Source: JACQFZ01 sp045810625
Lineage (GTDB): Bacteria > Pseudomonadota > Gammaproteobacteria > Acidiferrobacterales > Sulfurifustaceae
Assembly: GCA_045810625.1 (NCBI GenBank)
Contig: JBJMVQ010000057.1
Coordinates: 36,774-100,773, forward strand
Direction: 5' to 3'
DNA: 64,000 bases
Part shown: in pieces, positions 44,508 to 53,813 of the stretch
Layout of the letters: every line of letters starts with the position of its first letter
Numbering within the stretch: the first letter of the stretch is position 1
The notes under the pieces: generated by a model
Database searches by the model: none
Told to the model about the DNA's origin: nothing
The model's input: the letters and a program-made list of their open reading frames with translations, nothing else
Program-made: the position numbers and the translations under genes

Positions 44508-45860
44508 TTATGTAGTCAGTATTCGCCGCAGGTTGTTGTAGTCTTCGTGTACGCGAGCGTCTTTAGCCGTGAGCTCGTTGACCTTCCGGCAGGCATGCAG
44601 GACTGTCGTGTGGTCCCGACCCCCGAAAGCTTCCCCGATCTCCGGTAAGCTGTGATCGGTCAACTCTTTTGCCAGTGCCATCGCGATTTGTCGCGGTCTT
44701 GCTACTTGTCGCGACCGGCTTTTGGCGTGAAGGTCCGACAGGCGGATTTTGAAATACTCAGCGACTGTCTTCTGAATGTTGTTGATGGTAATAAGACGCT
44801 CCTGGAAGCTCAGGAGGTCCTTCAGGCTATCCGCCGCTAGCTCAATATTGACGGGTCGGCCGGTAAAAAAGGCGCTTGCCAGGACGCGCCGAAGGGCGCC
44901 CTCGAGCTCGCGTACATTCGAGCGCACGCGTTTCGCGATGAAAAATGCAACATCCTCTGCCAGCTCGACCCCCTGCTGCTTGGCCTTGTTAATCAGGATG
45001 GCGACGCGCGTTTCGAGTTCGGGCGGCTCTATCGAAACCGTCAGCCCCGAACCAAACCGTGAAATCAGTCGCTCTTCGACGCCCGTCAGTTCCTTGGGGA
45101 ACCGGTCTGCGGTAATGATGACTTGCCGCCCGGCCTCCACCAAAGCGTTGAAAGTGTGAAAAAACTCCTCTTGCGAGCGCTCCTTCCCGACAAAAAATTG
45201 AATATCGTCGATCAGCAAAGCGTCCAATCCACGATATAGCCGCTTGAAGTCGTTGATCGCGTTGTGTTGCAACGCCTTCACCATGTCGGCAACGAACCGT
45301 TCGGAGTGGACATATGCGATGTTCGCGTCCGCCCGGCGCGCGACCATCAGATTTCCCGCCGCCTGCATCAGGTGCGTCTTTCCGAGCCCCACCCCTCCGT
45401 AGATGAAAAGTGGGTTGTAGGCTCCGCCTGGGTTCTCTCCCACTTGGCGGGCTGCCGCACGCGCCACTTGGTTCGATTTGCCTTCCACGTGAGTTTCGAA
45501 GTTGAACTCCGGGTTTAACCGCCCGAGCATCTGCCCACGTTTTCGGTTCGTATCAGATTGCCGCGAGCCCGCCGCCGGGTTCGCATCCCCCACCCGCCGG
45601 ATTTGACTTCCGACCTCGACCGTCACGCGGGGGCTCGGTACCTGCATGTACTCACCGACCAGTTCTCCGATCCGGACAATAAAGCGATCGCGGACCCACT
45701 CCATGACGAAACGATTCGGCGCCAGTAGCTTCAGCCCCTCAGCGTCCGGTGCCGGCTGCAAGGGACGTATCCACGTGTTGAATTGCTGCGGGGAGAGTTC
45801 CTCCTCCAGTCGAAGAAGGCACTTTTCCCAAAGCGTTGCCTGAGACATCACGGCGCTCAT
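44508..45860 (-). CDS. dnaA: Chromosomal replication initiator DnaA
   Basis: About 450 residues. Domain I begins LWEKCLLRLEEELSPQQFNTWIRPL, followed by a variable linker. The AAA+ domain has FIYGGVGLGKTHLMQA (Walker A) and DALLIDDIQFF (Walker B), and the C-terminal domain IV contains the DnaA-box signature GGRDHTTVLHACRKV. It unwinds oriC and starts replication. Two starts are possible, ATG at 45860 and ATG at 45848; the second has a weak GAG at good spacing and gives the more usual N-terminus. Neither has a strong ribosome-binding site. It diverges from rpmH. Confidence 0.96.
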   Translation of the reverse strand: MSAVMSQATLWEKCLLRLEEELSPQQFNTWIRPLQPAPDAEGLKLLAPNRFVMEWVRDRFIVRIGELVGEYMQVPSPRVTVEVGSQIRRVGDANPAAGSRQSDTNRKRGQMLGRLNPEFNFETHVEGKSNQVARAAARQVGENPGGAYNPLFIYGGVGLGKTHLMQAAGNLMVARRADANIAYVHSERFVADMVKALQHNAINDFKRLYRGLDALLIDDIQFFVGKERSQEEFFHTFNALVEAGRQVIITADRFPKELTGVEERLISRFGSGLTVSIEPPELETRVAILINKAKQQGVELAEDVAFFIAKRVRSNVRELEGALRRVLASAFFTGRPVNIELAADSLKDLLSFQERLITINNIQKTVAEYFKIRLSDLHAKSRSRQVARPRQIAMALAKELTDHSLPEIGEAFGGRDHTTVLHACRKVNELTAKDARVHEDYNNLRRILTT

Positions 45861-45956
45861 ACTGACTGATCGGGTGCAAATAGGGGGGGAACGCAGTCTA
45901 GCCCTTAAGCGACCAGGGTTCCAGACCGCTCGCCCGCATCCTGATGCACGCTGCAA

Positions 45957-45986
45957 TTGACAATCGCAATGGGAAGAAAGTACCTT
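45957..45986 (+). promoter_or_regulatory. Promoter of rpmH-rnpA-yidD-yidC-mnmE
   Basis: A perfect -35 TTGACA (45957-45962), then an 18-base spacer to a poor -10 (TACCTT, 45981-45986). It lies about 45 bases before rpmH in the dnaA/rpmH divergent gap. Confidence 0.5.
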
Positions 45987-46030
45987 TGCGCGCCCAAGCG
46001 GCGGCCCACGCACTGACCAAGAGGTAGGAT

Positions 46031-46165
46031 ATGAAACGCACGTACCAACCGAGCGTACTTAAGCGCAAGCGTACACACGGATTCAGAGCACGCATGCGTA
46101 CCGTCGGCGGGCGTGCTGTCATCAAAGCGCGCCGGGCCAAGGGCCGGGCGCGGCTGACTGTATAA
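46031..46165 (+). CDS. rpmH: 50S ribosomal protein L34
   Basis: A 44-residue basic ribosomal protein with the universal L34 sequence pattern MKRTYQPSVLKRKRTHGFRA and RAVIKARRAKGRARL. GAGGTAGGAT directly upstream is a good ribosome-binding site. Its TAA stop overlaps the probable ATA start of rnpA. The gene order dnaA(-)/rpmH(+)-rnpA is classic for the origin region. Confidence 0.97.
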   Translation: MKRTYQPSVLKRKRTHGFRARMRTVGGRAVIKARRAKGRARLTV

Positions 46166-46524
46166 ATCTTCGCCGTCTCGGACTGCCGCGAGCCCGCCGC
46201 CTCTCCGGCGCCGCGGACTTTGATGCCGCACGCCGAGGTGACCTCAGATCACGCGATCCGTTCTTCAACGTTACGGCATCTCGGCATCCGGGGAGTGGCC
46301 GGATCGGGATCGCCGTATCGCGCCGCGTATCGCCGAAAGCCGTCGCACGCAACCGTATCAAGCGCTTGATAAGAGAGTCCTTTCGGACGCAACAAGGCAT
46401 GCTGCAGGGCCTGAATATCGTTGTCGTTGCGCAGCCACCCGCGGCTCGTGCGAACAACGCTGCCCTCACACGGTCGCTTCGCAGTCACTGGCGTCAGCTG
46501 CTTCTCCAATGCAACGACTCTTGA
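46162..46524 (+). CDS. rnpA: Ribonuclease P protein component, non-canonical start
   Basis: About 120 residues. The RNase P protein signature is clear: RIGIAVSRRVSPKAVARNRI continuing into KRLIRESFR, then LNIVVVAQPPAA. The N-terminal LGLPRARRLSGAADF aligns with the usual phenylalanine-Pro-Arg...Leu start region. The reading frame is open back to a stop at 46060, but contains no ATG, GTG or TTG before the conserved core. Alignment to normal RnpA length points to ATA at 46162, overlapping the rpmH TAA as ATAA. CTG at 46183 and ATT at 46081 are alternatives. The 3' end overlaps yidD by 16 bases. The protein partners the RNase P RNA, which is not in the window, in 5' maturation of tRNA. Confidence 0.88.
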   Translation: MNLRRLGLPRARRLSGAADFDAARRGDLRSRDPFFNVTASRHPGSGRIGIAVSRRVSPKAVARNRIKRLIRESFRTQQGMLQGLNIVVVAQPPAARANNAALTRSLRSHWRQLLLQCNDS

Positions 46525-46745
46525 TTGGAGTTATCAAAGGGTATCGTTACGCGATTAGCCCGCTCACGGGGCCGCGCTGCCGCTTTCATCCTACTTGTTC
46601 CGCCTACGCGCTGGAGGCGATCGAGCGACACGGCGCGTGGCGCGGCGGGCGTTTAGCATTACTGCGCATCGCGCGCTGCCACCCCTTCCACCCCGGCGGA
46701 TTCGATCCGGTGCCGACCGACAAGGCCACTCACTATTATGGATAA
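46509..46745 (+). CDS. yidD: Membrane protein insertion efficiency factor YidD
   Basis: A 78-residue protein with the family signature GYRYAISPLTGPRCRFHPTC (three positions include conserved Cys), SAYALEAIERHGAWRGG and CHPFHPGGFDPVP. YidD is membrane-associated and assists YidC-dependent insertion. It overlaps rnpA by 16 bases and yidC by 8 bases, implying coupled translation. Confidence 0.96.
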   Translation: MQRLLIGVIKGYRYAISPLTGPRCRFHPTCSAYALEAIERHGAWRGGRLALLRIARCHPFHPGGFDPVPTDKATHYYG

Positions 46746-48357
46746 CTATCGTTTAGGGCTGCTGATCGTCCTCGGCGTCATTTTGATGTTGATATGGCGT
46801 GCGTGGGAGGAAGAGCACCGCCCGCCCGCCTCCGCGCCAGCGGCGACCGCGCCGACAGAGCAGCCGCGTCCCGAGGGAACAGTTCCCCCCGCGCCGCCCT
46901 CTGCGTCGGCGGCCGCTCCGGCGACAGTCAGCGAGAAAGGCGAGCGGATTACCGTCACCACGGACACGATTCGTGCCGAGCTCGATACACAGGGTGGTGA
47001 TTTGCGGCGACTCTCGTTGCTCCGTCATCCCGTCTCGGTCGACCGCCCGAACGAGCCGTTCGCGCTATTAGAGGACTCCGATCAGGAATTCTTTATCGCG
47101 CAGTCCGGCCTCATTGGCCATGAGGGAGAGTACCCGACACACAAGGTTCGCTATACCGCCGACAAGACCCAATACCAATTGCCGGCGGGCAGCGCCGAGC
47201 TGCGCGTTCCGCTGCATTGGCAAAGCGGAGGCGTCCGTTACACGAAGACCTTCATTTTTTATCGTGGCGGTTACGTTGTCGATGTGGAGTACATGATCGA
47301 AAACCGGACGCCGAAGGAATGGAGCGGCTTTCTCTACGCTCAGCTCGTGCACTCGTACGTCGCCCGCGGCGGAATGTTCTCGTTGCCGACCTACACAGGC
47401 GGCGCGGTCTACACGCCCGAAAGCAGGTACCAAAAGATTTCTTTCGACGATATGGCGAGCAAACCGCTGAACGTCGAAGCAGCGGGCGGCTGGGCGGCGA
47501 TGCTGCAGCATTACTTCGTAAGCGCCTGGGTGCCCGCGCCCAAAGACCGCAGCCAGTTTTACAGCGATGTGCTCCCCAATCAGCGCTACGTCATCGGAAT
47601 GAAAGACCTGACACCGGTCGTCGTCGCTGCCGGCGCAACCGGACACGCTTCGGCACGGTTGTACGCCGGTCCGAAGGATCAAGAACGGCTCAAGCAGATC
47701 GCACCGGGTCTTGAGCTCACTGTCGACTACGGTTGGCTGACCGTTATCGCCGCGCCGCTTTTCTGGTTGTTGTCATGGATTCACCACTGGATCGGCAACT
47801 GGGGCGTCTCGATCATTCTTCTGACCGTGCTCATCAAAGTCGCGTTTTATCCGCTGTCTGCCACGAGCTACAAATCGATGGCGCAAATGAAGAAGCTGCA
47901 GCCGAAGTTGCAGAGTCTGAAGGAGCGTTACGGCGATGATCGCCAAAAGCTGAATCAGGCGATGATGGAGCTCTACAAAACCGAGAAGATCAACCCGCTC
48001 GGCGGATGTCTGCCGATTGTGATCCAAATTCCCGTGTTCCTCGCGCTTTACTGGGTGTTGCTTGAAAGCGTGGAGATGCGGCAAGCGCCCTTCGCGCTGT
48101 GGATTCGCGATCTCTCGTCACCCGATCCATTTTTCGTGTTGCCGATCATCATGGGCATTACCATGTATGCACAGCAATTGCTGAATCCGCAACCGCCTGA
48201 CCCGGTGCAGCGGCGCGTGTTCATGATCATGCCGATCGCATTCACCGCCATGTTTTTGTTCTTTCCCGCCGGCCTCGTGCTCTACTGGGTGGTGAACAAC
48301 CTGTTGTCCATCCTCCAGCAATGGCGCATCAACCAGGTGCTCGGCGCGAAGAGCTGA
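46738..48357 (+). CDS. yidC: Membrane protein insertase YidC
   Basis: A 539-residue inner-membrane insertase/chaperone. A first membrane helix (about residues 4-20) and an Ala/Pro-rich linker precede a large periplasmic beta domain (about residues 65-330). The conserved core of five membrane helices includes NWGVSIILLTVLIKVAFYPL, the cytoplasmic MAQMKKLQPKLQSLKERYGD and NPLGGCLPIVIQIPVFLALY. It inserts proteins such as the ATP synthase c subunit, whose gene lies at 60.2 kb. Confidence 0.97.
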   Translation: MDNYRLGLLIVLGVILMLIWRAWEEEHRPPASAPAATAPTEQPRPEGTVPPAPPSASAAAPATVSEKGERITVTTDTIRAELDTQGGDLRRLSLLRHPVSVDRPNEPFALLEDSDQEFFIAQSGLIGHEGEYPTHKVRYTADKTQYQLPAGSAELRVPLHWQSGGVRYTKTFIFYRGGYVVDVEYMIENRTPKEWSGFLYAQLVHSYVARGGMFSLPTYTGGAVYTPESRYQKISFDDMASKPLNVEAAGGWAAMLQHYFVSAWVPAPKDRSQFYSDVLPNQRYVIGMKDLTPVVVAAGATGHASARLYAGPKDQERLKQIAPGLELTVDYGWLTVIAAPLFWLLSWIHHWIGNWGVSIILLTVLIKVAFYPLSATSYKSMAQMKKLQPKLQSLKERYGDDRQKLNQAMMELYKTEKINPLGGCLPIVIQIPVFLALYWVLLESVEMRQAPFALWIRDLSSPDPFFVLPIIMGITMYAQQLLNPQPPDPVQRRVFMIMPIAFTAMFLFFPAGLVLYWVVNNLLSILQQWRINQVLGAKS

Positions 48358-48367
48358 CGCGGCCGTT

Positions 48368-49714
48368 GTGAACGCTACCGCCACCATCGCCGCCTTGGCC
48401 ACACCGCCCGGGTTCGGCGGTGTCGCGGTAGTGCGCGTTTCCGGATCGGCCGCATCGTCGATTGCGCGCTCGATCCTCGGCGAGGTACCCCGCCCACGTT
48501 GTGCGACTTGGCGCAAATTCCTCGACGCCGACGGCGCACCGATCGATCACGGGCTCGCGCTGTATTTTCCGGCACCGCACTCCTTTACCGGCGAAGACGT
48601 GCTCGAGCTGCACGCGCACGGCGCGCCGGTGGTGGTCGATATGCTGCTCAAGCGCGCGCTGGCGCTCGGCGCGCGTCTTGCCCGACCCGGCGAGTTTTCC
48701 GAACGCGCCTTCTTGAACGGCAAACTCGACCTCGCACAGGCCGAGGCGATCGCGGACTTGATCAACGCCGGATCGGAAGCAGCCGCGCGTTCCGCGGCGG
48801 CTTCGCTCGTTGGGGAATTTTCCCGGCGCGTGCGTGAATTGGTCGAAGAGCTGTTGCAGTTGCGCATGTATGTCGAAGCGGCGATCGACTTCCCCGAAGA
48901 AGAAATTGATTTTCTCGCCGACAGCCGCGTCGCGGCGCACCTTGCCGACCTCACCGCGCGAATCGACGCGCTGCTCGCCGGCGCGAAGCAGGGCGCGTTG
49001 CTGCAGTCCGGGATGACGATCGTGCTCGCCGGCGCGCCGAATGCCGGCAAGTCGAGTCTGCTGAACGCGCTCACTACTGAAGATACGGCGATCGTGAGTT
49101 CCATTCCCGGGACGACGCGCGACATCGTGCGCGCACGGATCGATCTCGACGGCTTGCCGGTGCAGGTGCTCGACACCGCCGGGCTGCGCACGAGTCCCGA
49201 CGCGATCGAGCAGGAAGGCGTCGCGCGCGCACGCGAAGCGATTGCGCGCGCCGATCGCGTACTGTGGGTGATCGACGACAGCGCTCACAACGGCAACGAC
49301 GGTGCGCTCGATGAATTCATTCCGCCCGCGCTAGCGTGTACCAAGATTCATAACAAGATCGACATTACCGGTCGCGCGCCGGGCTTGCACACGGACACCG
49401 ACGGCGTCGCGGTAGCGATATCCGCCAAGACCGGCGCCGGACTTCGCGAGCTGCGTGCGCATCTGAAGGAGTCGATGAATTTTCAACCGGCGGGCGAAGG
49501 CGGTTTCATCGCGCGGCGCCGCCACGTCGATGCGATCACGCGCGCCCGCGCTCACATCGCGGAAGGCGAACGCGCGCTTAGACAGAATCGTGCCGGCGAG
49601 CTGCTCGCGGAAGAGCTGCGCCGCGCGCAACAGGCGCTCGGCGAGATTACCGGAGAAGTTACGTCGGAGGATTTACTCGGACGAATTTTCTCGAGCTTCT
49701 GTATCGGCAAATAG
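48368..49714 (+). CDS. mnmE: tRNA modification GTPase MnmE (TrmE)
   Basis: A 448-residue enzyme that, with MnmG, adds the aminomethyl or carboxymethylaminomethyl group to wobble U34. The N-terminal folate-binding domain (GFGGVAVVRVSG, RPGEFSERAFLNGKLDLAQAE) is followed by a helical region with an inserted G domain: G1 GAPNAGKSS, G2/G3 SSIPGTTRDI and DTAGLR, then the C-terminal catalytic FCIGK. The start is GTG at 48368. Its partner mnmG lies at 53.9 kb. Confidence 0.97.
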   Translation: MNATATIAALATPPGFGGVAVVRVSGSAASSIARSILGEVPRPRCATWRKFLDADGAPIDHGLALYFPAPHSFTGEDVLELHAHGAPVVVDMLLKRALALGARLARPGEFSERAFLNGKLDLAQAEAIADLINAGSEAAARSAAASLVGEFSRRVRELVEELLQLRMYVEAAIDFPEEEIDFLADSRVAAHLADLTARIDALLAGAKQGALLQSGMTIVLAGAPNAGKSSLLNALTTEDTAIVSSIPGTTRDIVRARIDLDGLPVQVLDTAGLRTSPDAIEQEGVARAREAIARADRVLWVIDDSAHNGNDGALDEFIPPALACTKIHNKIDITGRAPGLHTDTDGVAVAISAKTGAGLRELRAHLKESMNFQPAGEGGFIARRRHVDAITRARAHIAEGERALRQNRAGELLAEELRRAQQALGEITGEVTSEDLLGRIFSSFCIGK

Positions 49715-49900
49715 GGACACTGCCGATACGGTTCGCGCTCTTTACTCGTCCTCAAGACGCGCACCTCGAACACTGATGCGCTTGGGGATTCTTCCGACCG
49801 GATACATCTATCCCAAGGAGCGGGCGCACCGTGCGCGATCTGATGCGCCGGCGCTCGGGTCTCGTGCGCATGGCGGCCCGCACGCCGACGCTTTTGTGCA

Positions 49901-51883
49901 TCATCCGTCTCCACGGGAAGGGCGAAAGGACCGTACGGCGCTCGCGAATTCGCGCAGTTCCGGTGTATTTCTTCCATTGCCGTATCGCAGGTTGACGTAT
50001 AGCCAAGTGATGCGGTCGATCGTCGGTGCGAGCTCCGGCCGCTGCGCGCGGGCGCGCTTTGCGAGCGCGAGCGGTCCTTCGGCGATCGCGCGCGCGATGC
50101 CGATATTCGAAAGCTTGCGACAGTACTCGTTGTAAAGCCGCTGTACGGCGTCGATCCGTTGGCGCGCTCGCCATTGAAACAGACCGTAAAGGAGCATGAG
50201 CTGAAGCGCGACGGCGCCGACGAGCACGAGCGCCGCATTCGTGATGCCAAAGCGCGCGAACAGTTGGGCCTGGCGCTCGAGATTGTAGTCCGCGACCCAT
50301 AGATACCACGAAAGGTTGACGTAGTCCCATGCGAGGCGCGCGCGCAACCGCGCGTGCTCGAGCCAAGGCAGTTGCATGGCGCGGCGCACGACATCCGCAC
50401 CGATGCCGGCGAGCGGTAAGCCTTGCGACTGCAACCGCCGTACCCCGTCGATCCCATACTCGATGCGCGTCGGCGCCACGGCCGCGGTCGGATCGACGCG
50501 CACCCATCCCGCGTCCGGCATCCATACCTCGGCCCAGGCGTGCGCGTCGGCTTGGCGCACGATGAGGTAGTTGCCCGCGGGGTTGAACACGCCACCCTGG
50601 TATCCGACGACGACCCGCGCAGGGACGTGGGCGAGACGCATCAGCGTAACGAACGCCGCGGCGTAGTGCTCGCAAAAGCCGCGGCGCGTTTCGAACAGAA
50701 ATTCATCGACCGGATCTGGGCCGAGCGGGGGCGGTATCAGCGTGTAGAAGAACGCTTCTTGCCGAAAGTAGCCGAGCGCGGCGCGCACGATGTCGCGCTC
50801 ATTGCGCGCACGCAAACGCCACTGCTGGGCGAGCGCGCGCACGCGTCCACTCACCGCGGGCGGGAGCGCGAGCGCGCGCGTGCGCTCGGATAGGTCTATG
50901 GGTCCGGTCCGATAACGCGTCGCGGAGGCGAGGGCGAACGTCTGCCGCTCGGTTCGCGCGCGCGCGGTCTCATAAATGAAACCGGCGCGTGGCCGCAGCG
51001 TCGGCGGCGTCGAAACAGGAACATCCAGCACCGGGAGCCAAGCCTTGTCGCTCGGCTCGACGACGAGTCGATACTCGACCCGATCGGTCGCCGACAGCAG
51101 TCGCTCGCTGTTCGAAAGCGGCGCGCCGGTTTGCCAGGTCCGGCCGTCGTTGTCCCAGAAAATGCGCACGCGCCAATAGAGCGATCGCGCGGGCGGCGGT
51201 TCGCCGGCAAAGTAAGCGCGAAACGCGATGGCGTCCGAGCTATTGAGCGCGGTGATGTCGCCGAAACGCATGTCGTCAGGGATGCCGGTCGTCATCGCGC
51301 CGCCGGCGCTCGGCGATCCCCACAGTGCGTCGAGCCGCGGGAACAGCAAATAGGCCGCCAGCATGATCGGCAACGCTTGCACCACGAAGGCGCCGGCCAG
51401 CCGCAAGACCGGGCGCGCCGCCAGGCGCGGATGCTGAATGCGGACGAGCACCGCGACTACCGCAACGACGGCGAGCAGGGCGTGTAGACCGCGCGCGAGC
51501 GAGTTGTCGAAAAGGAATCCGCCGAGCACCAGAAGGAGGAGTAGCAGTGCGGCAAGCACGGCATCGCGCAGCGTACGCAACTCCAGCAGCTTGAAACCGG
51601 TGAGGAGCACGAGCAGCGCCACGCCGGGTTCGCGGCCGAGCAGCGTGCCGAATTGCCGGTGCACGAGGAAGATCGCTGCGATTGCAAGGAGGCCGCGTAC
51701 GACGCCGCCCGGTTGCGGCCAGCGCCATCGATCGTGCGCGAGCCGCCAAATCGCGCTCGTGAAGTAGATCACGCTCACCCACGTCGGTAGCTCCAAGACC
51801 ACCGGAGCGACGACGAGCAGCGCGACGGCGAGGAGCCATTCGATGCTCGCCGGTGCCGGCGCTGCGGCGGGTGCGCGACTCAT
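49901..51883 (-). CDS. TgpA-type transglutaminase-like membrane protein (DUF3488)
   Basis: A 660-residue protein with about six N-terminal membrane helices (residues 10-190) and a periplasmic transglutaminase core. The catalytic triad is visible: Cys in RRGFCEHYAAAFV, His in DAHAWAEVW and Asp in WVRVDPTAAV. Another membrane helix (about residues 555-580) and a short cytoplasmic tail follow. P. aeruginosa TgpA is essential, but its substrate is not known. The ATG at 51883 overlaps the DUF58 stop (ATGA) with GAGG upstream. It is third in a MoxR-DUF58-TgpA operon. Confidence 0.9.
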   Translation of the reverse strand: MSRAPAAAPAPASIEWLLAVALLVVAPVVLELPTWVSVIYFTSAIWRLAHDRWRWPQPGGVVRGLLAIAAIFLVHRQFGTLLGREPGVALLVLLTGFKLLELRTLRDAVLAALLLLLLVLGGFLFDNSLARGLHALLAVVAVVAVLVRIQHPRLAARPVLRLAGAFVVQALPIMLAAYLLFPRLDALWGSPSAGGAMTTGIPDDMRFGDITALNSSDAIAFRAYFAGEPPPARSLYWRVRIFWDNDGRTWQTGAPLSNSERLLSATDRVEYRLVVEPSDKAWLPVLDVPVSTPPTLRPRAGFIYETARARTERQTFALASATRYRTGPIDLSERTRALALPPAVSGRVRALAQQWRLRARNERDIVRAALGYFRQEAFFYTLIPPPLGPDPVDEFLFETRRGFCEHYAAAFVTLMRLAHVPARVVVGYQGGVFNPAGNYLIVRQADAHAWAEVWMPDAGWVRVDPTAAVAPTRIEYGIDGVRRLQSQGLPLAGIGADVVRRAMQLPWLEHARLRARLAWDYVNLSWYLWVADYNLERQAQLFARFGITNAALVLVGAVALQLMLLYGLFQWRARQRIDAVQRLYNEYCRKLSNIGIARAIAEGPLALAKRARAQRPELAPTIDRITWLYVNLRYGNGRNTPELREFASAVRSFRPSRGDG

Positions 51884-52836
51884 GGCGCCTCGGGAAACAA
51901 GGCAAGCGCCTCGAGACATCGATCACGGTGAATCGGGCCAATCGCCGGAGCGAAGCTCGTGCCCGGGAGACGTAGCCCGTACGACAGACCTTGCTGCTCG
52001 GCCGCGAGCACCCAGCGACACAACGTACTCAACCGCTCTTCATGAGCCGTGCCTTTGAGAGCGTCCCAGTCAAACCACACGACGTGCCCGGCCGCCGAAG
52101 TGAATTGCTTCGTGTACCAACCTTGGCCCGCGGCGGCTTTCTTCCACGCGACGCGCTGTACCGGATCGCCCGGGCGAAACTCGCGCAACCCCGCAAAGTC
52201 ATCGCCCTCCGCACCATAGCCATGTTCGCCGGCGCCTTCGAGACCCGGCTGCGGCGGAAACGGGCGCAACAGTCCCGGGCGCGGATAGACGAGGCAGCGT
52301 GTCGGAAGCGCCAACGCGCGGGACCACGCGCGCCAAAGGCCGAGCGGAAAACGTGTGCGCACATTGAGCGGCGGCGCGTGCGCGTAGCCACGTTTCGTCG
52401 TGGGAACCGGAATCTGCAGCGTAACCGTCGCGCGCGCGGGAAGATCGATGCGCTGAACATGGCCGCCGACATCGACATCAATCGCGTAGCGCGGCAAGGC
52501 CGAGCGGTTCTCGAACACGACGCCGAAGATCGCCGGCTGACCGGCGAACACCGGCGCGGCACTGCCCGGCGCCACCCGCACGCCCGACACGTTGCGATGG
52601 GTCTGCAGTATGGCAACGATGCCGATCGATCCGAGGAGAAACGTCAGGACGTAGGCGAGGCCGTTGGCGTAGTTGATTGCCGCAAGCAGCATGATGACGA
52701 GCATCGCGGCGTAATAAAGACCCTCGCGCGTCGGGAGGATGTAGAGCAGCCGCCGTTCCAAGCGGATGCCCGCAGACGCCGCGTCGAGCGCGAGCGCGAC
52801 GGGTCGCAGGCGGAGGAAATGGCGCTCGGTTGTCAC
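51880..52836 (-). CDS. DUF58 domain protein
   Basis: A 318-residue protein with two adjacent hydrophobic segments near the N-terminus (about residues 38-80, GLYYAAMLVIMLLAAINYANG) and a DUF58 region with the signature DFAGLREFRPGDPVQRVAWK followed by a VWA-like tail. The start is GTG at 52836, overlapping the MoxR stop as GTGA. DUF58 proteins occur with MoxR ATPases and von Willebrand or transglutaminase proteins; a chaperone/assembly role is inferred. Confidence 0.88.
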   Translation of the reverse strand: MTTERHFLRLRPVALALDAASAGIRLERRLLYILPTREGLYYAAMLVIMLLAAINYANGLAYVLTFLLGSIGIVAILQTHRNVSGVRVAPGSAAPVFAGQPAIFGVVFENRSALPRYAIDVDVGGHVQRIDLPARATVTLQIPVPTTKRGYAHAPPLNVRTRFPLGLWRAWSRALALPTRCLVYPRPGLLRPFPPQPGLEGAGEHGYGAEGDDFAGLREFRPGDPVQRVAWKKAAAGQGWYTKQFTSAAGHVVWFDWDALKGTAHEERLSTLCRWVLAAEQQGLSYGLRLPGTSFAPAIGPIHRDRCLEALALFPEAP

Positions 52837-53771
52837 ACCGCGATCGTTTGCAGCAACGCCTCGATCGCATCGGCGCGCGCCTCGGCTGTGTGACGCACCC
52901 GATGTGCGATAACGGCCGGCGCCACCGCTTGGACATCCTCCGGCACGACCATGTCGCGGCCTTCGAGCAGCGCCCACGCACGCGCGGCGCGCAGCAGCGC
53001 GAGCCCGCCGCGCGGGCTCAGGCCCAGCGCGAACGCCGGGTTTTCGCGTGTGGTGGCAATGAGGCGTTGCACATAATCGAGCAGCGCGTCGGCGGCGTGC
53101 AAACCGCTTGCTTGATCCTGCAGCGCGACGAGCATTGCGCTGTCCATCACCGGCGCGATCGTTGCGAGCAACTCGCGACGATCGCGTCCCTTGAGCAGCG
53201 CGCGCTCCGCGCGTGAATCCGGGTAGCCGAGCTCGATGCGCATCAGAAAGCGGTCGAGCTGCGACTCGGGCAGCGGGAATGTGCCGATCAGGTGATGCGG
53301 GTTCTGTGTCGCGATAACGAAGAACGGCTCGGGAAGCTTGAGCGTCGTCCCGTCGCTCGTGACCTGACGCTCTTCCATCGCTTCGAGCAGCGCGCTTTGC
53401 GTTTTCGGGGTCGCGCGGTTGATTTCGTCGGCGAGCACGAGCTGCGCGAACACCGGGCCGCGATGAAACTGAAACAACCGTGTCTCCGGTTGATAGATCG
53501 AAACGCCCAGGATGTCGGCCGGCAGGAGATCGCTCGTGAACTGAATGCGTTTGAAATCCAGCCCGAGCACTTGCGCGAGGACCTGCGCCAGGGTCGTTTT
53601 GCCAACGCCCGGAAGATCTTCAATGAGCAGGTGCCCGCGCGCGAGCAGGCAGGCGAGCGCAAGCCGAATTTGGCGCTCTTTGCCGAGAACGACCTGCGCG
53701 ATCGTTTCGACCGCCTGGTTCAGCAGACGCTGCGCGCTGAGCGCGGTCACGGGAAGGGGATGAGGCTGCAT
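52833..53771 (-). CDS. MoxR-family AAA+ ATPase
   Basis: A 312-residue MoxR ATPase. Walker A is LIEDLPGVGKTTLAQVLA; Walker B is in AQLVLADEINRATPKTQSAL; sensor 1 is near FVIATQNPHHLIGTFPLPE; the lid domain contains SPRGGLALLRAARAWA. MoxR proteins act as chaperones for maturation of partner proteins, here probably the DUF58 and TgpA products encoded in the same operon. A TGCTAGAAT extended -10 lies about 43 bases upstream. Confidence 0.93.
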   Translation of the reverse strand: MQPHPLPVTALSAQRLLNQAVETIAQVVLGKERQIRLALACLLARGHLLIEDLPGVGKTTLAQVLAQVLGLDFKRIQFTSDLLPADILGVSIYQPETRLFQFHRGPVFAQLVLADEINRATPKTQSALLEAMEERQVTSDGTTLKLPEPFFVIATQNPHHLIGTFPLPESQLDRFLMRIELGYPDSRAERALLKGRDRRELLATIAPVMDSAMLVALQDQASGLHAADALLDYVQRLIATTRENPAFALGLSPRGGLALLRAARAWALLEGRDMVVPEDVQAVAPAVIAHRVRHTAEARADAIEALLQTIAV

Positions 53772-53813
53772 GCGGACTCCGTAAAGAACGCGGGCGTAGT
53801 GCGCGTACGAATA

